A stretch of 64,000 bases of DNA from AWTP1-13 sp963770295 (GCA_963770295.1 CAVYPA010000015.1:248001-312000), one strand, 5' to 3'; positions 19,801 through 29,069 are shown, counted from the stretch's first letter. The notes: generated from the sequence alone by a model not told the origin. Numbers and translations are program-made.

Positions 19801-20348
19801 CTCGGAGTTCGGTTACCGATTTCGTGACTGCGCTCGATAGCCGCATAAAGTCGTTGGCGAGAACGCATGAATTGCTGAGCCAGAGCCGCTGGAGCGGCGT
19901 ATCACTGGCAGAAATCGCTCGACGTGAATTGGCGCCGTATGCAGCGGACAATGTTCAGATCGGCGGTCCGAGCGTCACGCTGAGAGCGGAAGCCGCTCAG
20001 GTCGTCGCTATGGTTTTTCACGAGCTTACAACGAACGCCGCAAAGTACGGGGCATTTTCTGACCGAAACGGCCGCGTGTCGCTGCGATGGCGGTGGTTAC
20101 GAAACGGATCGAGTGGTCGACTAGCCATCGAATGGCAAGAGATTGGCGGTCCTCAAGTGCTGCCTCCAAGTCAACGTGGGTATGGATCAGCAGTAATCGG
20201 TGAAATTATTCCGTTCGAGCTCAACGGCAAGAGCGATCTCGCCTTTGCACGCGATGGTGTCAGATGTCGAATGGAAATTCCGGCCGAATGGATTAGCACA
20301 AAGGCAGTCGGCCATGAACCGAATGCAAAGAGTTCGGCACAGCACTAG
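16809..20348 (+). CDS. MASE1 / five-PAS / HWE-family sensor histidine kinase
   Basis: The 1179-residue product has a MASE1 membrane sensor at about residues 26-315 (eight or so helices; signature VFWPAAGISAGIL). PAS domains follow at about 328-447, 456-576, 588-706, 717-833 and 846-962, most ending in a DIT/DIS-ERK linker. The HWE dimerisation domain comes next, with phospho-acceptor His979 (AELDHRVKNVLATV), then the HWE ATPase domain (HELTTNAAKYGA; WQEIGG). It senses an unknown signal at the membrane and should phosphorylate a receiver such as a single-domain regulator. No response regulator is adjacent. The start codon is uncertain because none has an ideal ribosome site. It is paralogous to the kinases at 38.7 and 51.7 kb. 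Confidence 0.92.
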   Translation: MRGMQIEHRIQRGDSLRRCRFPLGMSPLGLALAVSILYFLGAHLGLALLTQPDGVAVFWPAAGISAGILVAFGPQARWPVAVGVMVATVLANLLSDRNLGATLVFVVCNAGEAILFAWLINQHFGSRLSLGSVRNVVGLFGAAAVASAVSGIGGTMGFLLFHHSGTPFLTTWLNWFASAALGLVTVAPLIVGLANIRHDRPTKLEVAEGLLVLAVLALMSAACFASPRDYWFTILPSALFAPILLCLVARCRPVFAAAATFILALAIVCSITVGVGRLADPSIPLVNRVYAVQAGLLAVAVCMLVLAALFAERRDHVESLTNRNHRLQLALDCAELGTWSLHLKSGRFENDVRDRHIHGYGLDAPPQTLAQMRSQVHCQDLSNLDGAFAGWGRAGGRRRTEYRLAPRTDQERAGQERWVVMEGAVVCDAAGRPVQLLGVTRDITEGKYAEAKLQESERALRDLLGALPAAIYVTDASGRITYCNEAAINLWGASPKLGEHRWSDVSRFYHVGGTPMALEDCPTEIALTQGRTVRGREAILERGDGTRVPIVPYPTPLRDRTGAVVSVVNMTVDISERKQAERALAERNLQLGLAGQFALVGTYAYDVGSERYQVSPGYAAIHGLPEGTEETSRGEWRARVHPSDLPAVEAGFEQAIAGRWREYYCEYRFVRPDGEVRWIDSRNFISYDHDGSAPRLVGANIDVTQRKATEAALKEHKASLADALVAGKVMAFEWDAATRQTLRSDNAARILGDDGDGPIGPSNEFLGRIHPDDRETFKSQIRELSLRNPSYALTFRFGCRDGRQVWLEETARAEFDGTGRLLRIKGLTRDITERRKAELALGERTVQLALAGKAALVGSYAYDSDKEIMQVSEGYAALHGFPEGTTEVGRSECLASVHPDDIGRVDQFRSEAFQACRREYCVEYRVIRAGGEVRWVETRCFITYNGSGHPHRVVGVSIDITERKRVEEQQRILVAELDHRVKNVLATVSAIVAQTLDTRSSVTDFVTALDSRIKSLARTHELLSQSRWSGVSLAEIARRELAPYAADNVQIGGPSVTLRAEAAQVVAMVFHELTTNAAKYGAFSDRNGRVSLRWRWLRNGSSGRLAIEWQEIGGPQVLPPSQRGYGSAVIGEIIPFELNGKSDLAFARDGVRCRMEIPAEWISTKAVGHEPNAKSSAQH

Positions 20349-20720
20349 TCACCCCAGGCTCTAACGTGGTCGTTCGCCGCCTTAGCTGGGGGCGAAGGAA
20401 ACACAACGGACCAGCCCATCAAAAGAGCCGCCTGAGCGCTGCGTTCGTTCATCCGGGCTGGCCCACCCTTGGTCTCGACCCCGCGAAAACGCGCTGCTTC
20501 TTGCCACTCGACGCGAAGCTTAGGTTAAGCGGGTGCAGCCAGTGTTGGTTCAGGATTATCGCTCCAACTGTTTGGGAATCGCCTCCTTCTAATTCTTTTG
20601 GCAAGCTGCGGCTGGGAGGTAATGAGCGTCCTGCGACCCCGCAGCACGTTGGGTGCCGCATCCCAGGAATGGCGCCCGCGAAGGGGGCACCCCCTCGCTT
20701 TTGATGGCCGTCGCGGGCAT
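20349..20720. other. Gap after the large kinase
   Basis: No gene or motif is recognised in these 370 bases. They end at a copy of the dispersed repeat. Confidence 0.4.
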
Positions 20721-20812
20721 TTTTGCGCCCGTGGTGGCATGACGCAATGTCGGCCCTCCTTCAAAACCGGACAACCACGTCAGCCCTTTTTGTGACCCGT
20801 AGCGGAAGCTAC
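20721..20812. repeat. Dispersed intergenic repeat, copy A
   Basis: This ~85-base unit runs from TTTTGCGCCC, through CAATGTCGGCCCT and CAAAACCGGACAACCACGTCA, to GCCCTTTTTGTGACCC. The same unit, with few changes, recurs at about 40,461 and 51,431, and a diverged form lies near 37,960. It lies between genes and shows no terminal inverted repeats. Confidence 0.7.
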
Positions 20813-21156
20813 CACCTCGTTCACGGCAGCCACCTGCCAGCACGAAATCCTCCCCGCGTGAGCGGAACGGTGGCCTTTGGGGATCAGATAGAAACGGCCG
20901 CTTTCGCCGGGCCGTGCTGGCCAGCGCGTTCCGCCGCGTGCTGGTCGCCGGCATTAAGCTCTGCTTGGACAGACCGCGTGAGCGGTGGCCTCAACGCCAG
21001 CGGCGAGCTGGAGATGGGCCGTGTGCGTCTCGATGTGCAGACCTTGCTAGCACGAAGTGCAGCACATGTAACCTCTCGGGTAGCGGAACATCCTCGGGTT
21101 CATATGATTTTGCGTGCGTCGAGACCAACATTCGGCCAAATTCGTGTCCTTCCAGG
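20813..21156. other. Leader before the SUMF1-like gene
   Basis: No gene recognised. The frame upstream of 21,157 is open, but its composition is not protein-like. Confidence 0.4.
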
Positions 21157-22053
21157 ATGCTAGCAAAGGCAGTGCTGAAAATTGTGGAGCCGACATTGCG
21201 GATCGCGATTGCCTTTCTGCATCTGATCCTGTTCCAGCTGGCTGTGGCGGAGGCCCAGGAGAAGGACAGGCGAGCCGGCGATGCCGCCAAGGATGCGTTC
21301 CGCGACTGTGCAGACTGTCCCGAAATGGTGGTAGTGCCGGCAGGCGAATTCATGATGGGATCGCCGCCGAGCGAGCGGGGCCGCAACCCGGACGAAGGCC
21401 CGCAACGCAAGGTGACCTTCGCGCGGCCTTTTGCGGCCGGCAAATATGAGGTGACCTTTGCGCAATGGGATGCGTGCGTGGCCGGGGCCGGTTGCACGCA
21501 CAAGCCGGGCGACAACGATTGGGGCCGTGGCAAGCGCCCCGTCATCAACGTATCTTGGAACGATGCCCGGCAGTTCGTCGGCTGGCTCGCCAAGAAGACC
21601 GGTAAACCCTACCGCCTGCTAACGGAGGCCGAATGGGAGTATGCCGCGCGCGGCACCACTAAAGCGATCGATCGGCTACCGCCATTCTCGACGGGCCCGA
21701 CCATCAACCCCAATCAGGCCAACTACGACGGCAATTTCATCTACGGAGCAGGTGCCAAGATGGGCATCTACCGCCAGAAGACCCTCGACGTTGGCTCCTT
21801 CAAGTCTAACGCCTTCGGTCTGCACGACATGCACGGCAACGTCTGGGAGTGGGTCGAGGACTGCTACAAAGACAGCTACGCCGGCGCGCCCACGGACGGC
21901 TCGGCCGTCAAGGCATCCAGCTGCAAGCTCAACATCCTGCGCGGCGGTGCGTGGAACTACTACCCACAGCTGCTTCGTTCTGCTTATCGCTATGCCTCCG
22001 CGCCCGGTGTACGGGTGGAGAATGCTGGCTTTCGCGTCGCCCGGTCGATGTAA
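21157..22053 (+). CDS. SUMF1/FGE-fold protein, exported, lacking the catalytic cysteine pair
   Basis: The 298-residue product starts with a signal peptide (about residues 15-33). The FGE-sulfatase fold follows: MVVVPAGEFMMGSPPSE, PVINVSWNDARQFVGWLAKKTGKPYRLLTEAEWEYAARG, GLHDMHGNVWEWVEDCY and RGGAWNYYPQLLRSAYR. Formylglycine-generating enzymes have two copper-binding cysteines in the last motif (RGGSWxCxxxxC). Here those positions are not cysteine, so sulfatase activation is unlikely; a structural or ligand-binding role is more plausible. An L,D-transpeptidase gene begins 28 bases downstream, suggesting an operon acting on the cell envelope. Confidence 0.85.
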   Translation: MLAKAVLKIVEPTLRIAIAFLHLILFQLAVAEAQEKDRRAGDAAKDAFRDCADCPEMVVVPAGEFMMGSPPSERGRNPDEGPQRKVTFARPFAAGKYEVTFAQWDACVAGAGCTHKPGDNDWGRGKRPVINVSWNDARQFVGWLAKKTGKPYRLLTEAEWEYAARGTTKAIDRLPPFSTGPTINPNQANYDGNFIYGAGAKMGIYRQKTLDVGSFKSNAFGLHDMHGNVWEWVEDCYKDSYAGAPTDGSAVKASSCKLNILRGGAWNYYPQLLRSAYRYASAPGVRVENAGFRVARSM

Positions 22054-22080
22054 CACGCCTAGCCCTTGGAGACGAACCGC

Positions 22081-23760
22081 ATGGCCTTCAGGATTGTTCC
22101 GCGGGCGAGCAGCGCCAGACTGGCCATCGCTGCCATCGCCCTTGGCATAGGGTCGACCCATAGCCAGCCGCTTAGCGCGCAATTCAGCAAGTACGGCAGC
22201 CCCTATGGCTCCTACGGCGGCTCATACAAGCAATACAAACAATACGATCCATACGACGATTACGGTAAGCCTTCTGCCAGCGAGGATCGCGGCGATATGG
22301 TGCCGTTCAAACGCAGCGGCGGGCCGCTGCTGGCGGTGGTCGGGCTCGACACACAGCGCGTCAGCATCTACGACAGCGCCGGCCGGATGATCCTGCAGTC
22401 TCCGGTTTCAACCGGAACGACCGGCTATGAAACGCCGGCCGGCATATTCAGCGTCGTGCAGAAGAAGGCGGACCATAATTCCAACCTGTACGAAGACGGC
22501 AACATGCCGTTCATGCAGCGCATTACCTGGAGCGGAATTGCCATGCACGCCGGTGTGCTGCCCGGTCATCCGGCCTCGCACGGCTGCGTGCGCCTACCCA
22601 TCGACATCGCCCAGCGGCTGTTCGATTTGACCGACGTCGGCATGCGGGTGATGATCGTGCGCAATGACATCACGCTTGCCGAATTCGATCACCCCCACCT
22701 CCTCAAATCGAATGCGGCCCGAGTCGAGCTGTCGGCGCGGTCGACCAATACGTCCTCACGCACAGTTCCCGACCCGCTGCAGTTCCTCAGGTCGGTCGCT
22801 TCCTCCAAGGCTTCCGAAGCGGAAGTTGTCCAACGCACGGCCAGCGAGGTCAGGCGCGTCGCCATGCGCAAGTCCGCCGACGCCGCCTCTGCCGCCAAGG
22901 CGCTGCGGGCCGCAGAGGCCAGCCACGCCCGCGCCGACGCGCAGTTGAAGGACGCCGCGAGGGCGCTCGAGGCCGTCAACACGGCCGCCACGTCCAGAAC
23001 GCCGGAAGCCATCAAGCATGCCGAGACCTTGAAGGAGAAAGCCGCGGTCCGGCTCGCCGAGGCCGATACGCAATTGCAGACCGCCAAGGCCCAGGCACAG
23101 GCCAAGACCGACGCCGCGACAGCCGCCGAGGAAGAGGTAAAAGCGGCAGAAGACGCCAGCGATGCCGCGCAGGACGCCGCTACCGAGGCCAAGCGCAGGA
23201 CTCTGCCGATTTCCGTGTTCATCAGCCGCAAGACGCAACGCTTCTACGTGCGCCAGGGCTACGTGCCGGTGTTTGAGGGGCCGATCACCATCCAGGACCC
23301 CGAGAAGCCTGTAGGAACCTACGTTTTCACCGCGTTCGGCAACGCCAACGAGCGCCTGCGGTGGGGCCTCGTCTCCATGTACGCCGACGGCAACAGCAAG
23401 GTTGCCGCCGAACCTGTCGCCGCGCGCAGCCCCTCGCGCAAGGGAGAGGCTCGCCGCAGCATCGAGGCAACTCCGGCTGACGTCGTGGGGGCCAAATCCG
23501 CCCTCGACCGCATCGCCATCCCGCAGGAGGCGATCCAGCGTATCTCCGACGTGGTGCTGCCAGGCTCCTCACTCATCGTCTCAGACGAGGGCCTCAGCAT
23601 CGAGACCGGCAAGGATACCGATTTTGTGATCGTCATGAGCGGCGAACCGCAAGGTGCCCTCAAGGTGCGGCAACGCGAGCCCCCTCGCGGCGACACCTGG
23701 GGCGGCCCCTACGGCGGCTATGGCAGGTCGCCCTTCGGCGGCGGCTTCTGGAAGTGGTGA
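22081..23760 (+). CDS. L,D-transpeptidase (YkuD) with coiled-coil and second C-terminal domain
   Basis: The enzyme makes 3-3 peptidoglycan cross-links or attaches proteins to peptidoglycan in the periplasm. The catalytic motif is complete: His156 and Ser166-His167-Gly168-Cys169-Val170-Arg171. A signal-like N-terminus is followed by a Tyr/Gly/Lys-rich stretch (residues 38-62), the YkuD domain (about 82-200), a long Ala/Glu/Lys coiled coil (about 240-365), and a second YkuD-like region without the cysteine (FISRKTQRFYVRQGYVPVFEGPI). It ends in a Gly/Tyr tail. ATG 22081 is used because TTGGAG lies 9 bases upstream. The length of 559 residues is larger than a minimal family member. Confidence 0.88.
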   Translation: MAFRIVPRASSARLAIAAIALGIGSTHSQPLSAQFSKYGSPYGSYGGSYKQYKQYDPYDDYGKPSASEDRGDMVPFKRSGGPLLAVVGLDTQRVSIYDSAGRMILQSPVSTGTTGYETPAGIFSVVQKKADHNSNLYEDGNMPFMQRITWSGIAMHAGVLPGHPASHGCVRLPIDIAQRLFDLTDVGMRVMIVRNDITLAEFDHPHLLKSNAARVELSARSTNTSSRTVPDPLQFLRSVASSKASEAEVVQRTASEVRRVAMRKSADAASAAKALRAAEASHARADAQLKDAARALEAVNTAATSRTPEAIKHAETLKEKAAVRLAEADTQLQTAKAQAQAKTDAATAAEEEVKAAEDASDAAQDAATEAKRRTLPISVFISRKTQRFYVRQGYVPVFEGPITIQDPEKPVGTYVFTAFGNANERLRWGLVSMYADGNSKVAAEPVAARSPSRKGEARRSIEATPADVVGAKSALDRIAIPQEAIQRISDVVLPGSSLIVSDEGLSIETGKDTDFVIVMSGEPQGALKVRQREPPRGDTWGGPYGGYGRSPFGGGFWKW

Positions 23761-23959
23761 GGGGTTTCTCCAAATCCCCGGGCGGGTGGTGGGCGGATGC
23801 CCTGCGATGCAAAGAGTCGGCAGCTTTTGGAGACTACAGCAGACATAGAGCAGTCGTCGACAATTCCTCGGTAATGCCCATCATTGAAATCGAGTCCTGG
23901 CCTGTGTTTGAGTGGTCGCCAGCACGGTAATCGCCGATCCTTCATCGCCAGAGGTACAG

Positions 23960-24934
23960 ATGCAGCAAGTCGCCCAACTGCAAACGATCGAGAGCAATGG
24001 CATTCGCCTGCGGGTGGCGCTGGCCGGAGAAGGATCGCTCATCGTGCTGGTGCACGGCTGGCCGGAGAGCTGGTTTTCCTGGCGGCATCAGATCCCCGCG
24101 CTTGTGAGCGCGGGGTATCGCGTGGCGGCGCCGGACGTGCGCGGCTATGGCGGTAGCGATAAGCCCGAGGCCATCGAGTCGTACGGAATCAAACCCTTGG
24201 CTGCCGACATCGCCGGCCTAATTGTCGCGCTCGGCGAGAAAAAGGCGATCCTGATCGGTCACGACTGGGGCGCGACGATCGTGTGGAACACGGCGTTGTT
24301 TTTTCCTGATCGCGTGCGTGCGGTCGCGGGTCTGAGCGTGCCGCATCTGGGACGTGGGCCAATTCCGCGGGTCGAGATGTTTCGTCGGGTCTACAAGGAC
24401 AAGTTCTTCTACCAGCTCTACTTCCAGACACCGGGCGTCGCGGAGGCAGAGCTGGAGGCCGATGTCCGCAGCAGTTTGCGCAAGGTCTATTATTGGGCGT
24501 CGGGTGATGCGGCGCTGGCCGGTTTGAAGGTCAACAAGCCGGCGGATGCACGCTTGCTCGACGGCCTGCCCGATCCCCAGCCGTTTCCCACGTGGCTGAC
24601 CGAGGCTGACCTCGACTACTACACCGAGCAGTTCCAGCGCGGCGGCTTCCGCGGGCCTCTCAACCGCTACCGCACGTCGGATATCGACTTTGCCCAGCAG
24701 GACGAAATCAAGGACAAGAAGATAGAGCAGCCCACTGCGTTCATCGCTGGCAGCCTCGATCCGGTGTTGCGCTTCGTGCCCGGCGTCGACATGGTCGAGA
24801 TGATGCGCAAGCAGATGTCCGACCTTAGGCTCGTCGAACTGATTAAAGGCGCCGGCCACTGGGTGCAACAAGAGCGCCCTGCTGAGGTGAACGCTGCGAT
24901 CATCCAATTCCTGCGCGGGCTCGGCTCGGCGTAG
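23960..24934 (+). CDS. Alpha/beta hydrolase, epoxide hydrolase-like
   Basis: The 324-residue cytosolic enzyme has the epoxide-hydrolase HGWPESW oxyanion motif (residues 32-38) and nucleophile Asp102 in IGHDWGA. A cap region with the tyrosines DYYTEQF follows, then acid Asp in GSLDPVL and base His in GAGHWVQQE. This fits hydrolysis of epoxides or haloalkanes; the substrate is unknown. ATG 23960 is preferred because AGAGG lies 5 bases upstream. The gene stands alone, and its 3' side abuts mobile-element scars. Confidence 0.88.
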   Translation: MQQVAQLQTIESNGIRLRVALAGEGSLIVLVHGWPESWFSWRHQIPALVSAGYRVAAPDVRGYGGSDKPEAIESYGIKPLAADIAGLIVALGEKKAILIGHDWGATIVWNTALFFPDRVRAVAGLSVPHLGRGPIPRVEMFRRVYKDKFFYQLYFQTPGVAEAELEADVRSSLRKVYYWASGDAALAGLKVNKPADARLLDGLPDPQPFPTWLTEADLDYYTEQFQRGGFRGPLNRYRTSDIDFAQQDEIKDKKIEQPTAFIAGSLDPVLRFVPGVDMVEMMRKQMSDLRLVELIKGAGHWVQQERPAEVNAAIIQFLRGLGSA

Positions 24935-24988
24935 GCTGACGCAGTTTCGGCTTGTCGGCACATGGCACGAAATCCCCGATGATGCGTC

Positions 24989-25012
24989 GGGCAGAGCGGG
25001 TCCGCTCCGCCC
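24989..25012. terminator. Inverted repeat after integrase remnant, copy 1
   Basis: GGGCAGAGCG and CGCTCCGCCC are separated by 4 bases, a 10-base stem with one mismatch, placed just past the stop of the integrase 3' remnant. The same structure occurs at 36,864. It has no T-run. Terminator function is inferred. Confidence 0.45.
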
Positions 25013-25019
25013 GGGTAGA

Positions 25020-25108
25020 TCAGAAATCGATTTTCTCGGCGATCTCGAGGGCGCTGTCGACTTCGACCCCAAGATAACGCACCGTGCTTTCGATCTTGGA
25101 ATTGTCGA
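25020..25108 (-). pseudogene. Tyrosine integrase, 3'-end remnant, copy 1
   Basis: On the minus strand the DNA reads SKIESTVRYLGVEVDSALEIAEKIDF and stops at 25,020. This is the usual C-terminal end of a family of tyrosine recombinases (the STVRYLGVEVDDAL phrase). Everything upstream is gone. The copy at 36.9 kb is nearly identical over about 150 bases, including the hairpin and the following TGGCACGAAATCCC. Confidence 0.6.
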
Positions 25109-25439
25109 GAAAAAGTTTGGACCGCGCGCAGCTTGCCAGTACGGCGATCGATCAATGTAACTTGCGCGGATCAAGACCTATGGCGCCGACCCACTTGGAC
25201 AGGAGGCGCGCGTGCTGCCGCGTGGTCAGGGGCGAGTTTCGGCGTCCTGGAAACAAGTCCTTAGCACGCTTGGTCCTGCCTCCCCCGGCGGAAGACCGGT
25301 TTTGGCAGATAGAATTTCATTCGGCGTCGTTGGTCCCTCGGAGAATCCCTGCTCCCTATCTGAGCCTGGCGGGATCATTTCCTGCCCTCGCTCGCGTGGA
25401 CGAGCTCCAGAATACTTTTGCAATCGGCACGAGGCGGAC

Positions 25440-26365
25440 GTCTGGTCCAGGCGTCGATGCCGAGGGCAAGGTCGTCGTCGTCCGGAAGTTCAGACGCAAG
25501 GAGGTGTTGGCGTTCTTCGCCAAGCTGTCGGCGCGTGAAATTGCCAAGCTCAGGCACACGGTGACGTTGATGCCGCCGAAGTATGTCAAGGCCTATGTCA
25601 AGCGCGGCAAGACGGATGCAGCTGATGCGGCCGCGATCTGCGAGGCGGTAACGCGGCCGAGCATGTCGTTCGTGCCGGTGAAGGGCCTCGAGCAACAAGG
25701 TCTGTCGATGCTGCACAGCGCGCATTCGCAGTTGATCGGCCAACGCACGCAGCTGATCAACGCCGTGCGCGGGCACCTGAGCGAGTTCGGCATCATCGCG
25801 GAAAGCTACTCGGGCTCGCCGAGCTGGCAGCGATCGTTTGTGACGAGAGCGATCAGCGGCTGCCCGCGACAACACGCGCAGCCTGATGATACTTGTTCGA
25901 CGGATCGAGGCGGTCAGTACTGAGATCGCCGCGCTCAACAGCACACTGCGCAAGGAGAACAAGGCGAGCGAGCTGGGTCCGCGCCTCGAGACGATCCCTC
26001 GATTGGTCCGGTGATCGCCAGTGCGCTCAGGGGCCCGTGTCACCGATGCTAAGCTGTTCGAGAACGGCCGACACCTGGCGGCGCGGATCGGCATCGTGCC
26101 GGAGAACGATTCGACCGGCGGCAAGGTCAAGCTGAAGGGGCTTTCCAAGAAGGGCGATCGCTATCTGCGCTCACTTCTCGTCCACCGGCGCGATGGCCGT
26201 CGTGGGCCTGGCGCAGATCCGCCCGGACAGAGAATCCCGGGGTCACGAAGCTGCTCGGCCGCATGTCGGCCAAGCAGGCGGCGATCGCGATCGCCAACTG
26301 GGTGGTGAGTTCGCAGGCACGTCCCAGGTGCGCCGGTACGTGTCAAAAAGGCGGGGAGTAGACGC
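25440..26365 (+). pseudogene. IS110-family (IS1111-like) transposase, broken
   Basis: A frame beginning GVDAEGKVVVVRKFRRKEVLAF continues with KLMPP-type LMPPKYVKAYVKRGKTDAADAAAI, the DEDD-domain KTDxxDA motif. After frameshifts near 25,830 and 26,010 the C-terminal transposase domain appears (LFENGRHLAARIGIVPENDSTGG...GLSKKGDRYLRSLLVH). The N-terminal catalytic Asp region is missing, and no element ends were identified. The 330 bases before it (25,110-25,440) hold nothing recognisable. A matching N-terminal fragment lies at 38,116. Confidence 0.8.
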
Positions 26366-26584
26366 TAGCGGCCGAACCGCATTGCGGCACGCGTGATCAG
26401 CACCCTTGATAACGGGCGCTGGGGGCATCTTCGGCCTCGCAGCGAGTTCAGTCCGCCTAATGAGGTCCGACAGACCCCGATCGGCACCTCGATTGCGATG
26501 CCGTTCCTGACCCCAGCCAGTCGTCGCAATGAGGCTACTGCAGTGCGCGATCTCGTTGGTCCCAATATGGCTTCTTTTGGCGAT
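26366..26584. other. Gap after transposase remnant
   Basis: No recognisable gene; short frames only. Confidence 0.35.
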
Positions 26585-28492
26585 CTAGGCTTCTGCGTGG
26601 GCTTGCGCAGAACATTGCCGGATGCTTTTCGGCTGCGCTGGCAGGTCAGTGCTCAAGGGAATTGTGAAATGAAATGCTGCTCCCCCTTGTGCGCGGTTTT
26701 CAGCCCAGATCGTTCCCCTATAGGTCTCGACAATGGTACGAGCGATTGACAATCCGAGGCCGGTTCCATGCGGTTTGGTCGTATAGAACGTGTCGAACAT
26801 CTCGTCGATCACTTGCTCCGGGATGCCGGGACCAGAATCGCTTACCACTACCTCGACTTTGGAATCCGCGTGCATTGCTGTCCGGATGGTGATTCGGCGC
26901 GTATCCGGAGGGTTGTCGGCCATCACATCCATTGCGTTCGTTGCCAAATTCAACAGGACCTGCAGCACATGAATGGGATCGGCGCGAACCAACAATGGCC
27001 CTTTTTCGCCTTCAGCAACCAGGACAACCTGTCTGTGATTGGCTTCAGTCGAAAGGATACTCAAGGCATCCGCAATCACCCCATTCAGGTCGGTCTCTTG
27101 CTGAATCTCGGGATCGCTCCTGCGTTTGAGTAATTTTCGAAACTGCTTGATGATCGCCACGGCGTGGTCATTGGCGCGGCCAATGTCGAGCACTGCTTCC
27201 TTTATCTTCCCAAGTTCTGGCCGGTCCTTGCTGAGTAGGCTTTCCGCCATTTGGGCATTGAGTGCAATGGCTAACGTTGGCTGGCCGAGGTCGTGCGCGA
27301 AGGATGCCGATAGCGCGCCTGCTTCAGCAGCGCGATTGAGATGTATGGCATCCAGCGAGAGCTTGCGGGATCTTGTCTCGGCCCTGCGCCGCCAGAATCG
27401 CTCCACCAGCAGCCATGTAATCATTGCAGACTGCAAGAGCAGCGCCAGCAGGATGCTTGTTATCTGCCAACGGTAGCGCTCCCACGCCGTCGGTTCACGA
27501 AACAGGATCTCGCTTCCCAGCGGCAGACGACCTTCGCTGATTCTCCAACGCTGCATTTCCCGCCAGTCGAATTTCGGCCTCGAAAATTTGACGGATGGTA
27601 TTTTGATGTCACTCGCCTTCTCACCCCCCAGAATGCGAACCGCAACGGCAGCCGTCTGCCGGCTACTGTCTAAAACTGTGAGAAGCGGACCGCCGACTAT
27701 CTCGCGGCCAAAGAAGGATTCGTCATACGAAAAAATGGGCGCGTTGCTGACTGCATGAAGCCTTGCCAACGCCGCGTTCCCTTCGTGTACAACGCCGGCC
27801 GCATCGACGTTCATCAGCTCCCAGAAGATCGCAGAGCGAGGCGGGAGGGCCGCGGCATTTTTGAGCAAATCATCGAACGACAAATGGTTGGTCCACGTGA
27901 ATGAAACCCGGTTTGTGAGAGGCTGCACCGCTTTGCCTATCTCTTCTTTCCAAAACTGTTCAATGGGAGAAGTGCCGACCACCACGGTCACATTTTCTGT
28001 GTCCGGCAACACCTGCAGGATGTTCTTGATGGCTGCAAGATAATCTATTCGGACCGGGACAACGGCGTCATTCTTGGAGAGTGTGGAGAATTGAACGCGA
28101 CGTTCGTCTACCGCCGTGAACACCATGGGGGTGTTGGCAAAGAGTTGTGATCGGTGACGTTGGACAAAGGCGGCCGCAGGCGCACCGACGCTTACAATGA
28201 GGTCAGGTTGCTGTTTAGCGAAGAGCGCACTGAGATACGCGACGAAAGGAACCTCAGGGTCTTCATTGCTGGAACGGGCCGACACAAGCGAATGGTCAGT
28301 GATGTCGAGCTGCCAGGGCGACTGCCGCTGCAGCTCGCTGCGAATGGACCTGGCATATTCGCTCCAGGGCTTGAAATCTTGACCAAAAGAATGGAGGAGC
28401 ACTACCCTCTTGGGGTCGGCCGCAGCCGGCTCCAGCGCCGCGAACAAAAGAAGAGCGATCGCCGCCAACCCAATTCGGTAAAACCACTTCAT
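26585..28492 (-). CDS. Sensor histidine kinase with periplasmic binding-protein-like sensor
   Basis: The 635-residue product has a signal peptide ending near AAADP. A periplasmic domain of the ABC-substrate-binding type follows (about 28-330; RVVLLHSFGQDFKPWSEY, PDLIVSVGAPAAAFV), then a membrane helix at about 346-364. The kinase core has phospho-acceptor His400 in the slightly divergent box SFAHDLGQPTLAI, N-box LLNLATNAMDVM, G1 DSGPGIPE and G2 GTGLGLSI. It should bind a small ligand outside and phosphorylate a regulator inside. No response regulator gene is next to it, so it is an orphan. It is transcribed toward the IS110 scar. Confidence 0.9.
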   Translation of the reverse strand: MKWFYRIGLAAIALLLFAALEPAAADPKRVVLLHSFGQDFKPWSEYARSIRSELQRQSPWQLDITDHSLVSARSSNEDPEVPFVAYLSALFAKQQPDLIVSVGAPAAAFVQRHRSQLFANTPMVFTAVDERRVQFSTLSKNDAVVPVRIDYLAAIKNILQVLPDTENVTVVVGTSPIEQFWKEEIGKAVQPLTNRVSFTWTNHLSFDDLLKNAAALPPRSAIFWELMNVDAAGVVHEGNAALARLHAVSNAPIFSYDESFFGREIVGGPLLTVLDSSRQTAAVAVRILGGEKASDIKIPSVKFSRPKFDWREMQRWRISEGRLPLGSEILFREPTAWERYRWQITSILLALLLQSAMITWLLVERFWRRRAETRSRKLSLDAIHLNRAAEAGALSASFAHDLGQPTLAIALNAQMAESLLSKDRPELGKIKEAVLDIGRANDHAVAIIKQFRKLLKRRSDPEIQQETDLNGVIADALSILSTEANHRQVVLVAEGEKGPLLVRADPIHVLQVLLNLATNAMDVMADNPPDTRRITIRTAMHADSKVEVVVSDSGPGIPEQVIDEMFDTFYTTKPHGTGLGLSIARTIVETYRGTIWAENRAQGGAAFHFTIPLSTDLPAQPKSIRQCSAQAHAEA

Positions 28493-29069
28493 CCGCAGAA
28501 TCCCCCCGCACCCTTAGGAAGTCCCTCATGGCCATATGCCGATTGTATGTACGCGTACCTATATTTGATCTCCGAAGCGGAAATACAAGAAACCCCGCGG
28601 CGTTAACCATATAGGTCTAGGGCCGAAGACTAGAGGGGAAGTAGAAAAGCAGGGCCACAAATCAATTGCGACTGAGGGGATTGGGGTGTCGCAACCTCTC
28701 CGATCTGGGGGCGACGGGGGAGAAGCCAAGAGATCGAGTGTGGCCCTGCGTTACGAAAAGTATACCCGCAATTGAGTTGCCGAACCCATCGGGAGAAACC
28801 CGCAGATTGTTTTCAGGAACTACTCGATGGGTCAAATCAGGCTTCGACCACCTCGTTCCGAACAGCGTAATGTACCAGAGCGGCGGATGAAGAGAAGTTA
28901 ACCCAATGCCTAGACCTTGAAGTCATCATGGATGGTTTGGACCCAAACAGAACGGGACGATGCCATCGCCAATGTCGGGAACTGGCACGAAGGGTGAATT
29001 TCGCTGCGGCGCACCAGGTCGTCCGGTTTCTGAGGTGCTCTGACGCGGTCAGCGTGCTCCCGTTACTCG
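28493..29069. other. Gap upstream of kinase
   Basis: About 580 bases with short frames only. A plus-strand phrase near 28,830-28,890 (WVKSGFDHLVPNSV) has no known family. The leader of the kinase gene should lie in 28,493-28,650, but no operator is obvious. Confidence 0.35.

Noticed and set aside
21157..22053. Functional formylglycine-generating enzyme
   Set aside because: The catalytic cysteine pair in the RGGxW motif is missing and no sulfatase gene is nearby.
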